DNA of 64,000 nt from Acanthosepion esculentum. Taxonomy: Eukaryota; Mollusca; Cephalopoda; Sepiida; Sepiidae. This document shows, piece by piece, positions 44,835 through 57,089 of the stretch. A program made the translations under genes and the position numbers. Where the stretch lies: the NCBI GenBank assembly GCA_964036315.1, contig OZ038511.1, forward strand, positions 1,541,126-1,605,125, written 5' to 3'. Each line of letters starts with the position of its first letter. The stretch's first letter is position 1. Under the pieces are notes generated by a model that made no database searches, was not told the origin of the DNA, and saw only the letters and a program-made list of their open reading frames with translations.

Positions 44835-45110
44835 CATGGCCCAGTGAATAAAAGCATTAGTTTAAGTAATCCAGTGACTTTACCTAAATGTTGTGGGTTC
44901 AATACCTGGCTACATCAGAGGTGAACAATAACTTGGAGAGTTGAGTTAAAGGGAAATAACTGAGACATCCGGAAGAGACATAGCACATGGAACCAATCTA
45001 CAAAATAAAGTGTTTGGTTCAAAATTCCAATCACCTGAATAAGAAGGCCGGAGTGCCGTGAAGATTCCAACAAAGATGAGGACAACAGTTCAAACAATGT
45101 AAGTAGTGTA
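44835..45110 (+). mobile_element. tRNA-derived SINE-like element
   Basis: TGGCCCAGTGA at about 44837 resembles a pol III A box, and GGGTTCAATACC at about 44896 a B box, about 50 bases apart. The head looks like a diverged tRNA; the body to about 45110 is unclassified. It differs from the SINE at 1349-2366. Only one copy is seen here, so the call is tentative. Confidence 0.5.
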
Positions 45111-45399
45111 AATAATTACAATACCTCATCTCAGAAATATAAACAGAATAAGATTTTCATTTATTTATTGTTCTGCTGTAATGTACAAATTACAAAAGTA
45201 ACAAATAAATGAATGAAAAATGACCATCTCTAATAATAGGCTCATTTCCTAGGTTACCACAAAGAAGTGGGAGATCATCTTACTGGTAATATATTGAGAT
45301 TTTTCATGCAATTTTTAAATTTATGTACAGAGACAAGGTTTTCACATACAGCTGCTGTCTTAGCTATGCCACCCATTCAGTGTTATGTATGTAGTGGTA

Positions 45400-45710
45400 T
45401 TTCACTAAAGAAGTTTTAATTCTGAGTTTGCAGATTGATGTAAATGGCTAAAACTATGCTTGTTATTCTGGTAAGAATTTATAGAAAAGAAACATTCCTT
45501 CTACATATTTCTTTACAGTTTGATTGAATTTTTGTGTATAGTTGATCATAATTCATTTTACTTTTTGCTAATTCTCAAGTACTTTAATTAGCACCTCCTT
45601 CAAAAGGTCATTTTTCAGAGTAGTAGTTCTTCCAGATGAAGTCTTATCAGAAAGCTTATAGTCATCCTTTTTAAATTTGTTATACCATCATTGGCATTTA
45701 TGTGCAGTCT
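45400..45710 (-). mobile_element. mariner transposase N-terminal fragment
   Basis: Minus strand: WYNKFKKDDYKLSDKTSSGR then TTTLKNDLLKEVLIKVLEN (about 45690-45600), matching the WxxRFRxGDFDLxDxxRSGRP...D region of mariner transposases, which links the two HTH motifs. The first helices would lie above 45710, where gypsy gag sequence begins, so the gypsy insertion or a deletion removed them. Further residues to 45400 are doubtful. Confidence 0.62.
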
Positions 45711-46154
45711 ACGCCCTGGAGAGTGTTGAGCCACAGAAACTCTCAGTTTTATTTTTTTGGCATTATACCAGAACAAGTTTTAATATGCACATTCATGGCT
45801 GGTCTACCGAAGTGTGTCAAGCAGCATCTCCATGCATCCTGCCAAATGGACAAAATGGACATTACACAGGTTCTGACACATGCGGGGTCAATATTAAAGG
45901 ACAATCCCATGGTAATGGAACTAGCCACAGCAGCTCTAAGACCAATGCATGACCCAGTGGAAGGAATTGTGAGTGAACTAACAAAATTTTGTGTGCATTA
46001 TGGTCTAAACCATATGGCTTGTGACTGCCTCACTCGCTGCAAGAAACTAAAAGACAAATGCCTGAAGAAACCACATGTGCTTCCTGTGCAGGGAGCCATG
46101 TCATTTGTTGTGGAATTATTCGGGAAAAGGATAAGGACAAGTCTCCAGTGCTAG
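45702..46154 (+). pseudogene. gypsy gag, capsid part and zinc knuckle
   Basis: A 150-codon frame. FGIIPEQVLICTFMAGLPKC then VKQHLHASCQMDKM resembles the xxPxxVLxxxFxxGLPxxVxxxL region of gypsy capsids. Near residues 103-115, CVHYGLNHMACDC is a worn CCHC zinc knuckle: the second Cys is Tyr and one residue is lost before His. The frame ends with a stop at 46152. The start is inside the gag; the N-terminus is missing at the junction with the mariner fragment. Confidence 0.68.
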
Positions 46155-46173
46155 TCTTGTCCCCTGGCAAAAT

Positions 46174-46476
46174 GTGAATTCAGTGCTGCCCACAATGGAG
46201 GTGTACATGTGTGGGAAGAGAGGTGTTGTGCTTGTGGATTCTGGGCTTTGTCAGTCCATTGTTAGCAGAAAGATGTGCTGGATATGGAAAAAGAAGGATT
46301 TTGAAGTGATGACTCTTAGTGGAGAAACATGCATTGGTGTAGATGCAATCAAGACCCTGGGCAGTTTCCATTTTAAAGACAGGGGAGGTGCACTTTCTCC
46401 TCAAGCAATTTCTGCATGTTTGATAGCAATACCTTCCATTGAAGAAGCTGATTTTCACATGGAATTCAATCAGTGA
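46174..46476 (+). pseudogene. gypsy aspartic protease
   Basis: A 100-codon frame. GVVLVDSGLCQSIVSRKMC carries the active-site D-S-G of retropepsins, in the ALVDTGCSxS context typical of this gypsy group. VMTLSGETCIGVDAI is the strand after it. An internal shortening then leads to FNQ and a stop, where relatives continue toward RT. The catalytic triplet is intact, but the polyprotein is broken on both sides. Confidence 0.72.
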
Positions 46477-46689
46477 CAAAATGAGTGGACTGCATCATGG
46501 AAATGGACAGACAGCAAAGCACCCTGCAAGCTGTGAAACCACATAGCATTTTGGATTGACAAATATGGATCTGGAGTGGCCAAAAGATGTGGCTAGGATA
46601 CTTGGCTTGACTGTCTGGAGGAGGGATGGTGCCCTATGATGGAAATGTGGTAATGCGCTTCTAGACATCCATGAAATGATCACCAGGAG

Positions 46690-47382
46690 GAAGGTGTTGC
46701 CTTTTTGTGGCAGGCTCGTCAAACACCTTCCAGTATGTGATGGTTGTGGGTAGCGATCAGTGTCATCAAACAAAGAGCAAATGCAGTGAAAGGTTGGAAT
46801 GATCAGATGAACAATATCCCACTTAAAAGAATATTAATAGAGACCAGTACCCAACTGAAGCAGACCAATCCATGCAAAGCCAAATGGTATGTGGATAGTA
46901 AAGAATTTACCGTGTTGGTTGAAACAATTTCTTTAGCGACCAGAGTTAAAATGAAGCTGGAGGCTCCATTGTCAAAGTTGTATGCTGGTTGAGGCTAGAG
47001 TCAGACACACAACATATTAACTTTTCAGAATTGGATACAGTTATTAGAGGAGTCAACCTAGCCATACAATGGGAGGCAAAGACAGTACACCTAAAAACAA
47101 ACATGCTATCCATCTATAAATGGTTCACTGACTGGCAAAGCTTGGGTGAGCACCAAGGCTATGTGGGAAATGTTGATCAGAAGAAGGCTGCAAAGCTTCT
47201 TGGAAATAGTCAAGACATTTGCTTTGTCTGTGGATGTTAACCTTGTCAGGTTGAATCAAAACAAGGCAGATGCGATTACCAGAGTCCCATGGAGGTGGCA
47301 GGAAATGAAAAATGAAGCTGAATCTGTGCTACTGGTATATGCTGCAACCAGCAGGGGAATAGAGTTCAGCCAGATTAAGTAA
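46690..47382 (+). pseudogene. gypsy RNase H and connection region
   Basis: In shifted frames: MITRRKVLPFCGRLVKHLPV (about 46675-46735) is the RT connection; AISVIKQRANAVKGW follows; FTVLVETISLATRVKM replaces the usual (L)WCDASSxATGV, so the first catalytic Asp appears lost (Val-Glu); LRLESDTQHINFSELDTVIR includes the conserved Glu; KTVHLKTNMLSIYKWFTD has Asn where the third catalytic Asp is expected; NLVRLNQNKADAITRVP carries the last Asp. The active site is therefore damaged by substitutions as well as frameshifts. Confidence 0.72.
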
Positions 47383-47384
47383 AT

Positions 47385-48417
47385 ACACCTACACTGTGGA
47401 TATCCTGGTGTTAAACAAACAACCTGCTTCATTAGGAAGATCACCCAATCCATGACAAAAGAGGCTATGAGATCAGAAGTTAGATCCTGTTTGGAACGTC
47501 AATCAATTGATCCAGCAACAGTCTGATGACAGAGAGGAAAACTGGGGACAGCAGGTGTATGGCAAAGACTGGGGATAGACATTATTTGACCCTCATAGAC
47601 TGTGGGCCTTCCCAGTTTGCCATTTGGCAACCCTTAGGATGAGAAGATTCTGTTTCTGTAATCCAGTGTCTCACAGCAATCTTTCTTGAAAGGAGCCCAC
47701 CCAAAGAGGTCCTGACAGACAACACAACATTCAACAGCAGGAATTTCAAAACATTTACTGAAGATTAGGGGCAACCATCTGCATATCCACCATCTGGAAA
47801 CAGCATTGCTGAACACTCGCACAGAACAATAAAGCAGATTGCCACCAGGAAGCAATGCTCTGTCCAGAAAACAATGTACTGGTACAATGTTACACCAAAG
47901 GATGGTGTTCACATTGAGAATACTCCAGCCAATGTGTTGTACTCCTACAAAGTTCAAGTGAAAGATGTTGACACCATGTCACTGGAGGCTGAACCTAGAT
48001 AGGGAATACATAAAAAAGGAGATGTTGTGCTGGTAAAATCTTCACCCAATAAATGCATGAGTAAATATAGAAAAGGATCAGTGACCAGGCAGTCTATGTA
48101 GAAGGAATACTGCTCCATGTGAGAGACCTTCACCATCTCCCTCGAGTAGTGGGCAACCATGTGGAAGTTGAGATCGCCACATCAAGTGATGATGGAATGT
48201 TTCTACCAATGATGGATGATGAGGACGACGTTTGACTGATGGTGATTCTGATCAATCAACTGGAGGTGATGGTGAAGAGGATCAGTGGGTCATAGCAGAA
48301 ACTGTTGAAGAGGTGAATGAACTTGTTGTACCAACACTTTGGAGAAGCACCAGGCACAAGATGCCTCTCCCTGGCTGCTATCTATGTGATCATGAGATCA
48401 GTGGGAAATGTAATTGA
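47385..48417 (+). pseudogene. gypsy integrase and C-terminal tail
   Basis: HLHCGYPGVKQTTCFIRKI with VRSCLERQS at about 47385-47505 is a worn HHCC zinc module. LGIDII near 47568 marks the first catalytic Asp. PKEVLTDNTTFNSRNFKTF (about 47700-47755) gives the second, and PSGNSIAEHSHRTIKQIA (about 47795-47845) holds the Glu. CSVQKTMYWYNVTPKDGVH and KGDVVLVKSSPNKCMSKYRK (about 48015-48075) are the later core and the C-terminal domain. The last frame ends LWRSTRHKMPLPGCYLCDH and a stop at 48415. At least five stops or shifts are present. Confidence 0.8.
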
Positions 48418-48499
48418 CTTGACTACCGCCCTGATAAAAGAGGCTCAAGATCACTTGTGCCATACATGGTTATGTAAGTTACCTAGTACCTCAGAACTA

Positions 48500-49080
48500 A
48501 TAAAATGCCTGTAGGTGGACATAAAAAAATCCACATAACTGACTGATGCACACATAAAAGCCAACAGATTTTGTCTTTGCAGAAAAAGGATTATGAACAG
48601 TGAGGTCTATGTTTGAATGAGCCAGCTGTGAGGTTCAAGGACAAAGATGCGGCAGTGAGAAATGTGAAATGGATTACTACAAATATATTACTCAATTACT
48701 GTATGCCACACTACTGTAGCCTTTTGTCAGACTAAATAAAAGTAAAAGTCTGGTACTTAATATATAAAATTATGATGAGAAAGTGATTCCATGTTTCTTG
48801 ACATACACAAGGAGATTTCCTTACACATATATATATTATTACTGGGTAAGTATGAATGCCATCAACATGTATGACAGCAAGAAAATATATATACATATTT
48901 CAAACACCCTTACAGTGTGCCAGGAAGCTTTATTAGTGATGTTTATTCCTGGTGTCGTTGGGGATTTGGGAGCCTCTAAAAGAATCAGAGATCAAACTCT
49001 CATTCCAAGGCAACTCAGCTGGGAGTAACCACCACCTGGTCAGCTTTTTGGCCTTTCATGGTGGAATGCAAGATTTTGGA
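48500..49080. other. Element tail and unclassified sequence
   Basis: 48640-48780 may be a truncated gypsy LTR (see the gypsy entry). 48900-49080 is less AT-rich, with a short frame LVMFIPGVVGDLGASKRIRD that I do not recognise. Confidence 0.35.
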
Positions 49081-51124
49081 ATTCAGTCAATAAAAATATC
49101 TATAAAAATGAAGATCATGTTTAAATGTGGCTTTATTTAAAATTTGTGTATGCATGTACTCATAATTTAAATGTGTTTTGTGGCTTTCAGACAGTAGCAT
49201 TTTCTTAAAAAGATTAATTAATTTTTTTATTATGAAAATGAAATAAAGTGTTTGGTTAAAATATGATATTTGGAAAAAAATCTTATGTTTATTTCCATTG
49301 ATAGAAAGAAAACCAAAATACATTTTTATTTAAAAATTTCATCTAAATACAAATTTGAGTTTTGAGCCAGTATAGTTGAAAGGTTAAAACCTTTCACATA
49401 ATTTGGAAAAATGACAAGAAACATATTCAATTTATAGAATGTTTTCTTTTTCAAAAATAGAAAATCAGTGAATATCTGGCTTAGATGTATCAAAATGTTC
49501 ATATCTACTTGTTAGTGCATAATTATTTTTTCAAATTTCAACCATTATTAACTTTTATTTTTGCAATATCTTCATAAAACTATCAGCATAATTAATAACA
49601 GGATTTCCTAATTTTAATTGAGTTACTCAAAATAAAATTGGTTTCACTTTCATAATATACTATAGACATGAAATAGAGTAATTATGAGAATTTGTGAACA
49701 TTTTTCTAGAGTGTTTTAAATAAAGTAATGTTCATTGTATAAATTTTTTAAATGAAAACTTTGTAAAATATTTTATTATGGTGAAAAGAAATAATGAAGG
49801 AGACAAAGTGTTTTTTAATCACAGATTCTGAGAGTTTTAACAATGAAACATTGAATTTGTCAAGAGAAAGAAATCATCCTTACTTTAAATTCTTAAAATA
49901 TAGGGTTGCATATAAATTTGAACACAGCATATCATTGGCTAACATCAACCACATCATAACCATCCATCTTTATTCTTTTTCTGTGAAGGTATACAAATGG
50001 TATTGAAAATCAATAACACTTAGTTTACAAACAATCTATTTTTTGAGAGAATTGTTAATTTTCTTTGATTTATGCTAATCATTAAAATCTTTAAATTAAT
50101 CAGAATATTTTAAAATCACACTTTTTAAAAGTAGATCAAATCTATTAAAAATAACACATTCACGTTAAGGGGAACGGAAATATATCTTATAAAATGAATT
50201 TTATAAGAAAAATTAATGACTTGACAAGAACTAAAATGACAAAGATGACAGATGAAATCATTTGTTTTTTATCTGAAACTGTGATCAGTTCTAAGTGGTC
50301 AAAATTATCCCACTTCTGAAACAAGTAATAAAATAATGAAAAAGTGTATAACAACTCACACACTAGAAAAAGTCTATACATATTCTTGCTCAACAAACTT
50401 TATAATTATTTGTCTGTGACATGTCTTAGCTTGTGTTATGAGCATATAGGACTTTGCAAGCTAGTTGAAGCAACCAATCATTTAGATTAATTACATGGTC
50501 TATTTAACATAACTTTCAAATAAATTTCCACACACTTCAGCCATTAACTGCCAGAAGATAAACACCTCAGGTATGTCAACTCATTCAATGATTGGCTAAG
50601 TAAATATTAGAAGTTATGTTTTTTCTATCCAGTTATTTTAAATAATAGAAATTGGGTGAAAAAAATAAAGGAAGAAATGAAAAGTCAAAAGAGAATCAGA
50701 GAGAGAGAGAGAGATTTTGGGTTATTGATGCTATGTATTGACTTGTTTGGAAATGAAAACTTTTTATGACATTCTATAGAATAAGAAAGTGGTTATCTTC
50801 CTACCCCATGTTAAACAAGGTAAAATAATGAGAAAAACAAAGAGGTGGAGTGAAAAGCAAGATAAAAAGAGAATAAAAGATAGTTTTAATGGATTGAAAG
50901 AATAAGAAAAGGCTGACCAAAAGAAAAATAAGAAAAGGAAGAAGAATTGGAGAAACAAAAAATGCATTAATACAGAAGTCACTAAGGAATTACAGAGAAA
51001 TGAAAAAGGAAAAGACAGATGTTTAATTGAGTGAACTTGACCTCAGAAAATGGTTCAGGTCAAATATCTTCTTCATCTAACTCTCAGGTTGGATTGACCT
51101 ATGACATATTCTTTATGGCTAATG

Positions 51125-51195
<71 letters not shown>

Positions 51196-52050
51196 GAACC
51201 ACTTCTTTTGATTAAAATGGACACTATTTTGAATTATTAACAAAATGTCAAGTTAAATCCTAAATTGTCTGTTTCTTCACATGATCACTCATCTTGAACT
51301 CACTTCTTTCTTGGCATCACTTTCATAAATATGTTATATGTTCATTCCTATTTGAGTTAATGGAAGCCATGTGAAACAATGTGGCTATAGAGTGAACAAC
51401 CACACAATAGTGACAAGAAGCCCAACAAATTACCCACCTTTGTTACATAACACTTATCAGATGTCTCTATATAAGAAACCTGACCTCTCACAATGCTCAT
51501 GTAACATGTAAACGATCTGTTATCACTTAAGCACAAACTTAAGGACATAACACTCACAGCATTCTTTTGGCAACAAACCAAACTGTCTGAAGTAAAAACA
51601 ACAAAAGTGTCAATCTTTTCAAAACATTAATTGCAAATTATGGTATAATAATAAATTTTATAAAGAATTTAACTATACAGTATCTTTTTGAACTTTATAT
51701 ACAGTCAAATAAAGTAAAATTTAGGTAATTTTTGCATGTATAACCTAATAACTTTTACTTCACCTCAAAGATTAATATCTGCAGATACATAAAATAATTC
51801 AAAATTTCTGCCAACGCTACTTTTCAATATTCAACAGTGAATCCTCATCATTAAATGTTGAAAAATTCTTAACTTTTACAAAAATAACTTGCATAAAATC
51901 TTTGTAAGCAACGAATAAATTTATTTAACTACTATTAGTAAATATTATGAGCATATACACTTAAATTCTCATATCTACATTATTCCTTATACTCGTGGAG
52001 CTGTTATTATTTGATAGCTATCTTTCTTAACTGGTCTAACCAACTGTGAA
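49080..52050. other. AT-rich, no gene seen
   Basis: No supported gene. Contains a short GA array (50698-50714) and the CA/TA array listed separately. The block 51360-51600 is slightly less AT-rich, with a TATATAAG string near 51468; it may be a solo LTR or other repeat, without proof. Confidence 0.45.
51125..51192. repeat. (CA)n(TA)n compound microsatellite
   Basis: CA array of about 11 bases into a TA array of about 56 bases. Confidence 0.97.
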
Positions 52051-52179
52051 GCATTATTCAGAACTCTTCACCATAAAACTTTGGAAAACATTTTTGAAAC
52101 ATCCATAGTAACTTCTTCATCAACAGATATTTCATTGCATTTGAGTTGAATTTTATGAATCTTAGAATAATAAAGTAGA

Positions 52180-52325
52180 ATATGCTGAAAATGTTACTTA
52201 TTTTCTTCCATCTTCATTGTTATAATCAATAAACAAAAATCTGACAATTTTGTCAATTTTTAAAAAATTGACATTGACATGAGAGCTGTCACAATACATT
52301 TCAAAGTGATGTTTTTGAATATGCC
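52180..52325. repeat. Dispersed repeat, copy 2
   Basis: Same-orientation partner of 35050-35215, 17 kb away. The surrounding 52050-52800 may belong to the same unknown element, since its composition is similar, but I cannot delimit it. Confidence 0.5.
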
Positions 52326-52329
52326 ATCT

Positions 52330-54180
52330 AATGACAAAATCCTCACAAACTTTTTAGGCTTCTTGGTAAAATTTGATATGCTCCAACTTGCAACAAAGAA
52401 ATTGATGAAGAGATTAAATCAATTTATTTTGGCTTCAATCTAAAATAGTTCAATATTCACTGCACTGTTTGTTTTTCAGAATTTTGTTTCATTCCAAATT
52501 CTCTTTGTTAATCTTCCATTTTTATTATCATTAAATACTTCCTGTTCTGTCATCTTGATCATAGTCTCATCATTCATACTCTTCAATGATACACAGTAAA
52601 CAGTAGATATGAAATTAGAAATCAACTTTTTCATCATCTCTTTTGCAGACAATATGGGTAAAATAGCTGCTATGTCAATTGTCAGTCATGACAGAAGCTC
52701 TTAATTATCATCTTTATTCTCAAATATGTAAATTTATCAGATAGCTAAGTTCAAGTAATATTTTAAGTTTTCAAGACTTTTCTTACTATTCTTGCAGGAT
52801 TTTTTTTATATATATATATATCTTGAATTCTATCTCTTTTCGAAACCATTCTTTGTATCTGGAGTGGTTGATTTGTGTAATTTTCCTATTTTAACTTTCT
52901 CCTCCAAATTTACCTACTGAGACCGGCTGATAAAATTACAGGATAAAATTTCTGCATGTCATAATTGTTAGCATTTTGTTTTTCATGTCTTAAAGTAACT
53001 GCTGCCTTGTAGTTATATTATAATTTTGTGTGACTTTAGATTATTTGTACAATTTCAGTTATTTACAATTTTAATCAGACATGCCTATATTTGAACTGTT
53101 GGTGAAATATTTTTGAAAATTCTATAAGTAAACCACTTCATCCACTGTCATAGTTGCTTATCATTTGTAATTACTGTATACTAAAATAACCTTTATTTTA
53201 ATGTGGTTCTAATGAATTGGTTTTGTGTTGTTTTATTTCATTTTTTTAGGCTTTCCAATGGTGTGACATTTCACCTCCTGTATTTTCTATCAGTTTTTTC
53301 AGTTGACTATTCAATTGCTTTTTTTTCTATTAAACACTTAATCTCTCTAATTAAATTATGATGATGTTATAGAATATTAGTAGAGAAAATGTGAGAATTT
53401 ATTTGGAATTTGGGCTATGAACAGAAATAAATGTTGAACAATTCTTCAAGTAGCATTTATTTTCTTTTATAAAAAGATGGGTATTTTTCTTTGCCGTTTG
53501 TATTAATTATGGTATTTTGAAAGGAAATTTTCAGTTTCTTGAAATTAAGCAGTTGGAAACAATCAGTTATAATTTCAATAAAATGAAAATGTTCAACCAA
53601 AAACTGAATGTTGCATCAGCTAAGATATGCAGAGAATTGACAATCTTTATTAAATAACTTTTGATTTATAAACATGACAAAAATTTAAACATGACTTCCA
53701 TTGTCTTAAAAATAATGTAATATGAAGTATAAATTATAAACCAATATATGTTCATTTAATGGTAGCGATGATCTCAGAATTACTTGTAATTTTCTGAAAT
53801 TGTAGAGAAGGTAAATTTCTTCAAAAATTTGTACAACAATATTTTTGAGTTGATAAAATAAGATGAAAATATTTCAGCCAATAGATACCCTCACATGATG
53901 AATAAAATTTCTCAGCCATATCCACTTCCCAATATCAGTATTTCAAGGGTCAAACATCAGAATATTAATGTTGGGAAGCATCCCTTCATTTACATATATT
54001 GCAAAATATTTATTTTTTATGCAAAAGATATTGTTAAATTAGTTTTATAGAAATATTTATTTTAGAAAGTACATAACAGTTTTGCAATATATTTAAATAT
54101 ATTTGTGCATCAATAAGAAATTATGTTTCCAAAATTTATTTATTCAAATTGATTGATTTAAATACGAGATATAATTTCTG
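52330..54180. other. AT-rich, no gene seen
   Basis: AT-rich sequence with T-runs and a short TA patch at about 52805-52821. Confidence 0.5.
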
Positions 54181-54189
54181 TCTGAATTT

Positions 54190-54680
54190 CTGGGATGAGG
54201 AGTTATCATCATTTATACTATTTACATGCTGACTATTGTCCTCAGCCATTGTGCCCCACCAACCTGCATCAGGTGTATGTTGATCTGGATAACCAACAGG
54301 GAATTCTGAACTGAACCCTTTATTTAATCTATGGGGGTAGACTGTTGTTGTACCACTGCTCATGTCTAGGGATATCTTGTCTAGTTCTTATTTTTAATAC
54401 TGCTCAGTCATTGTTTAATTGTACTCAGTGGAAAGACGATGAGCAATAACTGAGCAGAATCAAAATAAGAACTAGACAAGATATCTCTAGACAAGGGCAG
54501 TGGAATGAGAACAGTCTACCCCCATAGGTTAAATGAAGGATTCATATCAGAATTCCCTGTAGGTTGCCTGGATTGACATAAACTTGATAAAGGCAGGAGG
54601 GCACAATTGCCAAAACATTGTGATAACAACAAAGATTAGGACAATAGTCTTCATGTAAATGGTGCATATAATAAACAGCA
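54190..54680. repeat. Foldback repeat, about 210-bp arms
   Basis: The left arm (about 54195-54405) pairs with the reverse complement of the right arm (about 54445-54675). Long matches include CTATGGGGGTAGACTGTT (with one C/T change), ATATCTTGTCTAGTTCTTAT, CAGGGAATTCTGA and ATTTACATG(C/A)(T/A)GACTATTGT. The right arm carries extra bases (about 25) in its outer part. The loop is about 40 bases. No open frame of interest. It stands 80 bases before the left LTR-like end of the second gypsy element. Confidence 0.85.
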
Positions 54681-54759
54681 TAATTGTTTTTAATAGGTTC
54701 TGGAGGGTTCAAGCACAATCTCCATGAATCCCCTGCCCCCCAAAAATATGGATGAGGGG

Positions 54760-54870
54760 GGTGAGGATTTGGAATACAACATCTTGATAATTTCCTACTT
54801 CTTGTTAATAAAATGGAAAACATATAAAACACTTTCCAGTCTGTTTCACCTGGCAATGAGAATTTGAATC
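54760..54870 (+). repeat. LTR-like end, left
   Basis: Resembles 58655-58785 with gaps: TTTGGAATA(C/T), CAT(C)TTGATAA against CATCATGATAA, TTAATAAAA(T/C), and CTTT(T)CCA(G/A)TCTGTTTCA then GCAATG. About 75 percent by eye. The two stretches bracket gypsy coding sequence, as diverged LTRs would. Confidence 0.42.
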
Positions 54871-56459
54871 AGCATTATACCTCCTGCCAACTCAGCACAA
54901 CTCCAATGCCTTTGTTCCTACTGTCAATGAAGCAAATTTTATCAAGTATTTTCAGACTGTCATTCTCTTGGGAGATATATGAAATGGTAACTTTTATTCT
55001 ATGGTACAAAACAATTATCAGTAGACACATGCTTACACAAAATCAGATTTTATTTAATATTAATTTTATAGCCTTTATTCAGAACCCAGAGAAAAAAATG
55101 AATTCCTTTTAGAAACAGCATGCATCAACATGCAGATAACTGTAGCTTTGAATGTAATAATCCCCATTGCACTGAAAGGGACAAAATTTACAAGACCTTA
55201 ATATGAAATCAAATTTTCATTTGTACCTCCATTAAGTGCATTTGAGAAAATGTCCATGAAAAAGAATATGAACTTGATGCTCTAATTTTACAAGCCCACA
55301 AAACTGATACAAACAAAGAAGCTGTTCATAGTCATAGTAATGACAGTGATGTTAGTACAGCAACAGCTAGTTTGAATAAGTATCACTTACATGGATCTAA
55401 CTAACAAATTTCAATAATCAAGTGGCATATATCAAGAATTTTTGGAAACAAGGAGATTGATACTCTATACAATGTCACCACTGGCATTATCACTGCTAAA
55501 AGCAGTTATGATCAGTAATGTACCCACATCCAAATTCAGCTACATGGAATTAGAATCATTATTCCCAAAGAACTCACAATGAATACCCACTAGAGGAGAA
55601 CACTATGCACTATGGATTGTTAATGATAATGTCAATATCCTGGGAAAGCTTTAAACCTCATATCCTGTAACCCACATCGAATCACTGGAAATCATCATGT
55701 ACAACTCATTTAATACTGCAATAAAAGAAAATACTATCAAATCTACAAGAACTGAAACAACTCAATGGGATAAAGCTACCAAATTTGAAACTTGAAAAAT
55801 CAGTTAAACCTGCCATTGTAAATATTATTGCACAATATCCATTGATATTTCAGGGACTAAGAATAGTAAAAGCTAAATACATCCAACTTCATGCAATGCT
55901 TGATATGTTACAACACTACAACCACAGATCCATTTCAGACCACCCAAAAATATATTTAGTAAAGTTATTCACAAAATTTAAACAGTACTATTGAGCCACA
56001 CAATTGACATATAACATAGCTTTCTTACTCATTGCTGTTACTAAAAGCCAACAGTTTCAAGTGTGTCACTGTAGTGTTTAGAAATTTAAAGAAAGTTTTA
56101 CAGTACACACATCTTTCTCTCTTAAGTAATAAATCAGTATGTCTATGTTTACTTGATAACCTGTATTCAATAAATTAAATGAAGAAACACTATTCTATTA
56201 GGTTGTGCTCACTGAAGAATCCAGATATTTGACTATACTTTGTGCACAATATCACTTAATGTATTACAAGAGACTCACCAAGGAGAATCTACAAGAATTG
56301 GGTGAACTTAACTATTTACTTTGTTCCATACTTATCAATATCCCAAACACTGCAATCATTTAGGACAGCATTGTCATCAAATGGAAAAAATCTGCCTAAA
56401 CACTTGAACAAGCAGGACTAGGTTTCAATCTTTCAAATATATTCTTAGACAACCAAAAA

Positions 56460-57085
56460 TCCTGTTTGGGAAATTCATGATCAACAAGGATGGAGTCAAA
56501 TCTGACCTAACTAAAGAGCAAGTATTAAAAAATGTAGAAGACCAATATTCAGAGATGAATTATTATCCTTTCTTTGCATGATCAGGTCAAATGGTATTTT
56601 AATTCTTGAGCTTGCTGCTACTAAAGCAAATCTATATGAATTAATGAAACAAAAATTTATATCTGAATGGACATAAACTCATGAAAAAATTTTGCAGCTT
56701 AAAAAAGCCTTTTATAACCAGTGTGTTTCTAAGTTTCTATAGGAACAAAAACTCCTTCATTTTTGTTGACACCCACCTTAACAGCCCCTATGCACTCCTT
56801 ACCCATAGACCAAAGCAAAGCTATTGTCCTTTCCTAGTGAATCACTACAGTTATTGAGGGAAATATTTAGTTTGACCTAGAAGCAACAGCTTTTGAGTTT
56901 TGTCTTTATCAAGTCATATGCTTTTTGACGGGCCACAAATTATTGTTCTCACTAACAACTTGAGTTTCATAAGGAAATTATTACCCAGAACAGAGAAAAT
57001 CCATTCCTCTACCACAACCCACTGCTTTCATCAACTGCTATTGCAAGAGAACATTTATACAAGGCACAACTCAATGATGACAAAC
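56460..57085 (+). pseudogene. gypsy RT end and RNase H
   Basis: Best preserved part of the second gypsy. After the FGKFMINKDGVK motif, the frame near 56570 gives SFLCMIRSNGILILELA, matching the xFLGMxNYxxRFIPxLA motif. EWT, a stop, THEKILQLKKAFYN follows. The first RNase H Asp region and TDHK-type motif are not clean: LTGHK and LLFSLTT are followed by shifts. The RT catalytic YxDD box itself should lie near 56300 and is not recognisable. Confidence 0.66.
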
Positions 57086-57089
57086 TAAT

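Larger units (their letters stand above)
45712..48500 (+). mobile_element. Ty3/gypsy retrotransposon lacking the RT core
   Basis: Plus-strand order: gag (45712-46150), protease (46174-46480), a gap, RNase H end (46690-47380), integrase (47385-48170), C-terminal tail (48170-48417). Protease before RNase H before integrase is gypsy order. The RT fingers and palm are missing between about 46540 and 46560. Frames are broken many times. No 5' LTR is visible. Downstream, GGACAAAGA then TGCGGC at about 48640-48652 and an AATAAA at about 48735 could be the start of a truncated 3' LTR. Confidence 0.82.

Noticed and set aside
46180..46479. 99-codon minus-strand frame
   Set aside because: Antisense shadow of the gypsy protease frame, which has clear family motifs on the plus strand.
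48640..48780. Definite 3' LTR of the first gypsy
   Set aside because: A purine stretch and an AATAAA are present, but there is no second LTR to compare and no clear TG...CA borders, so I only mention it as possible.
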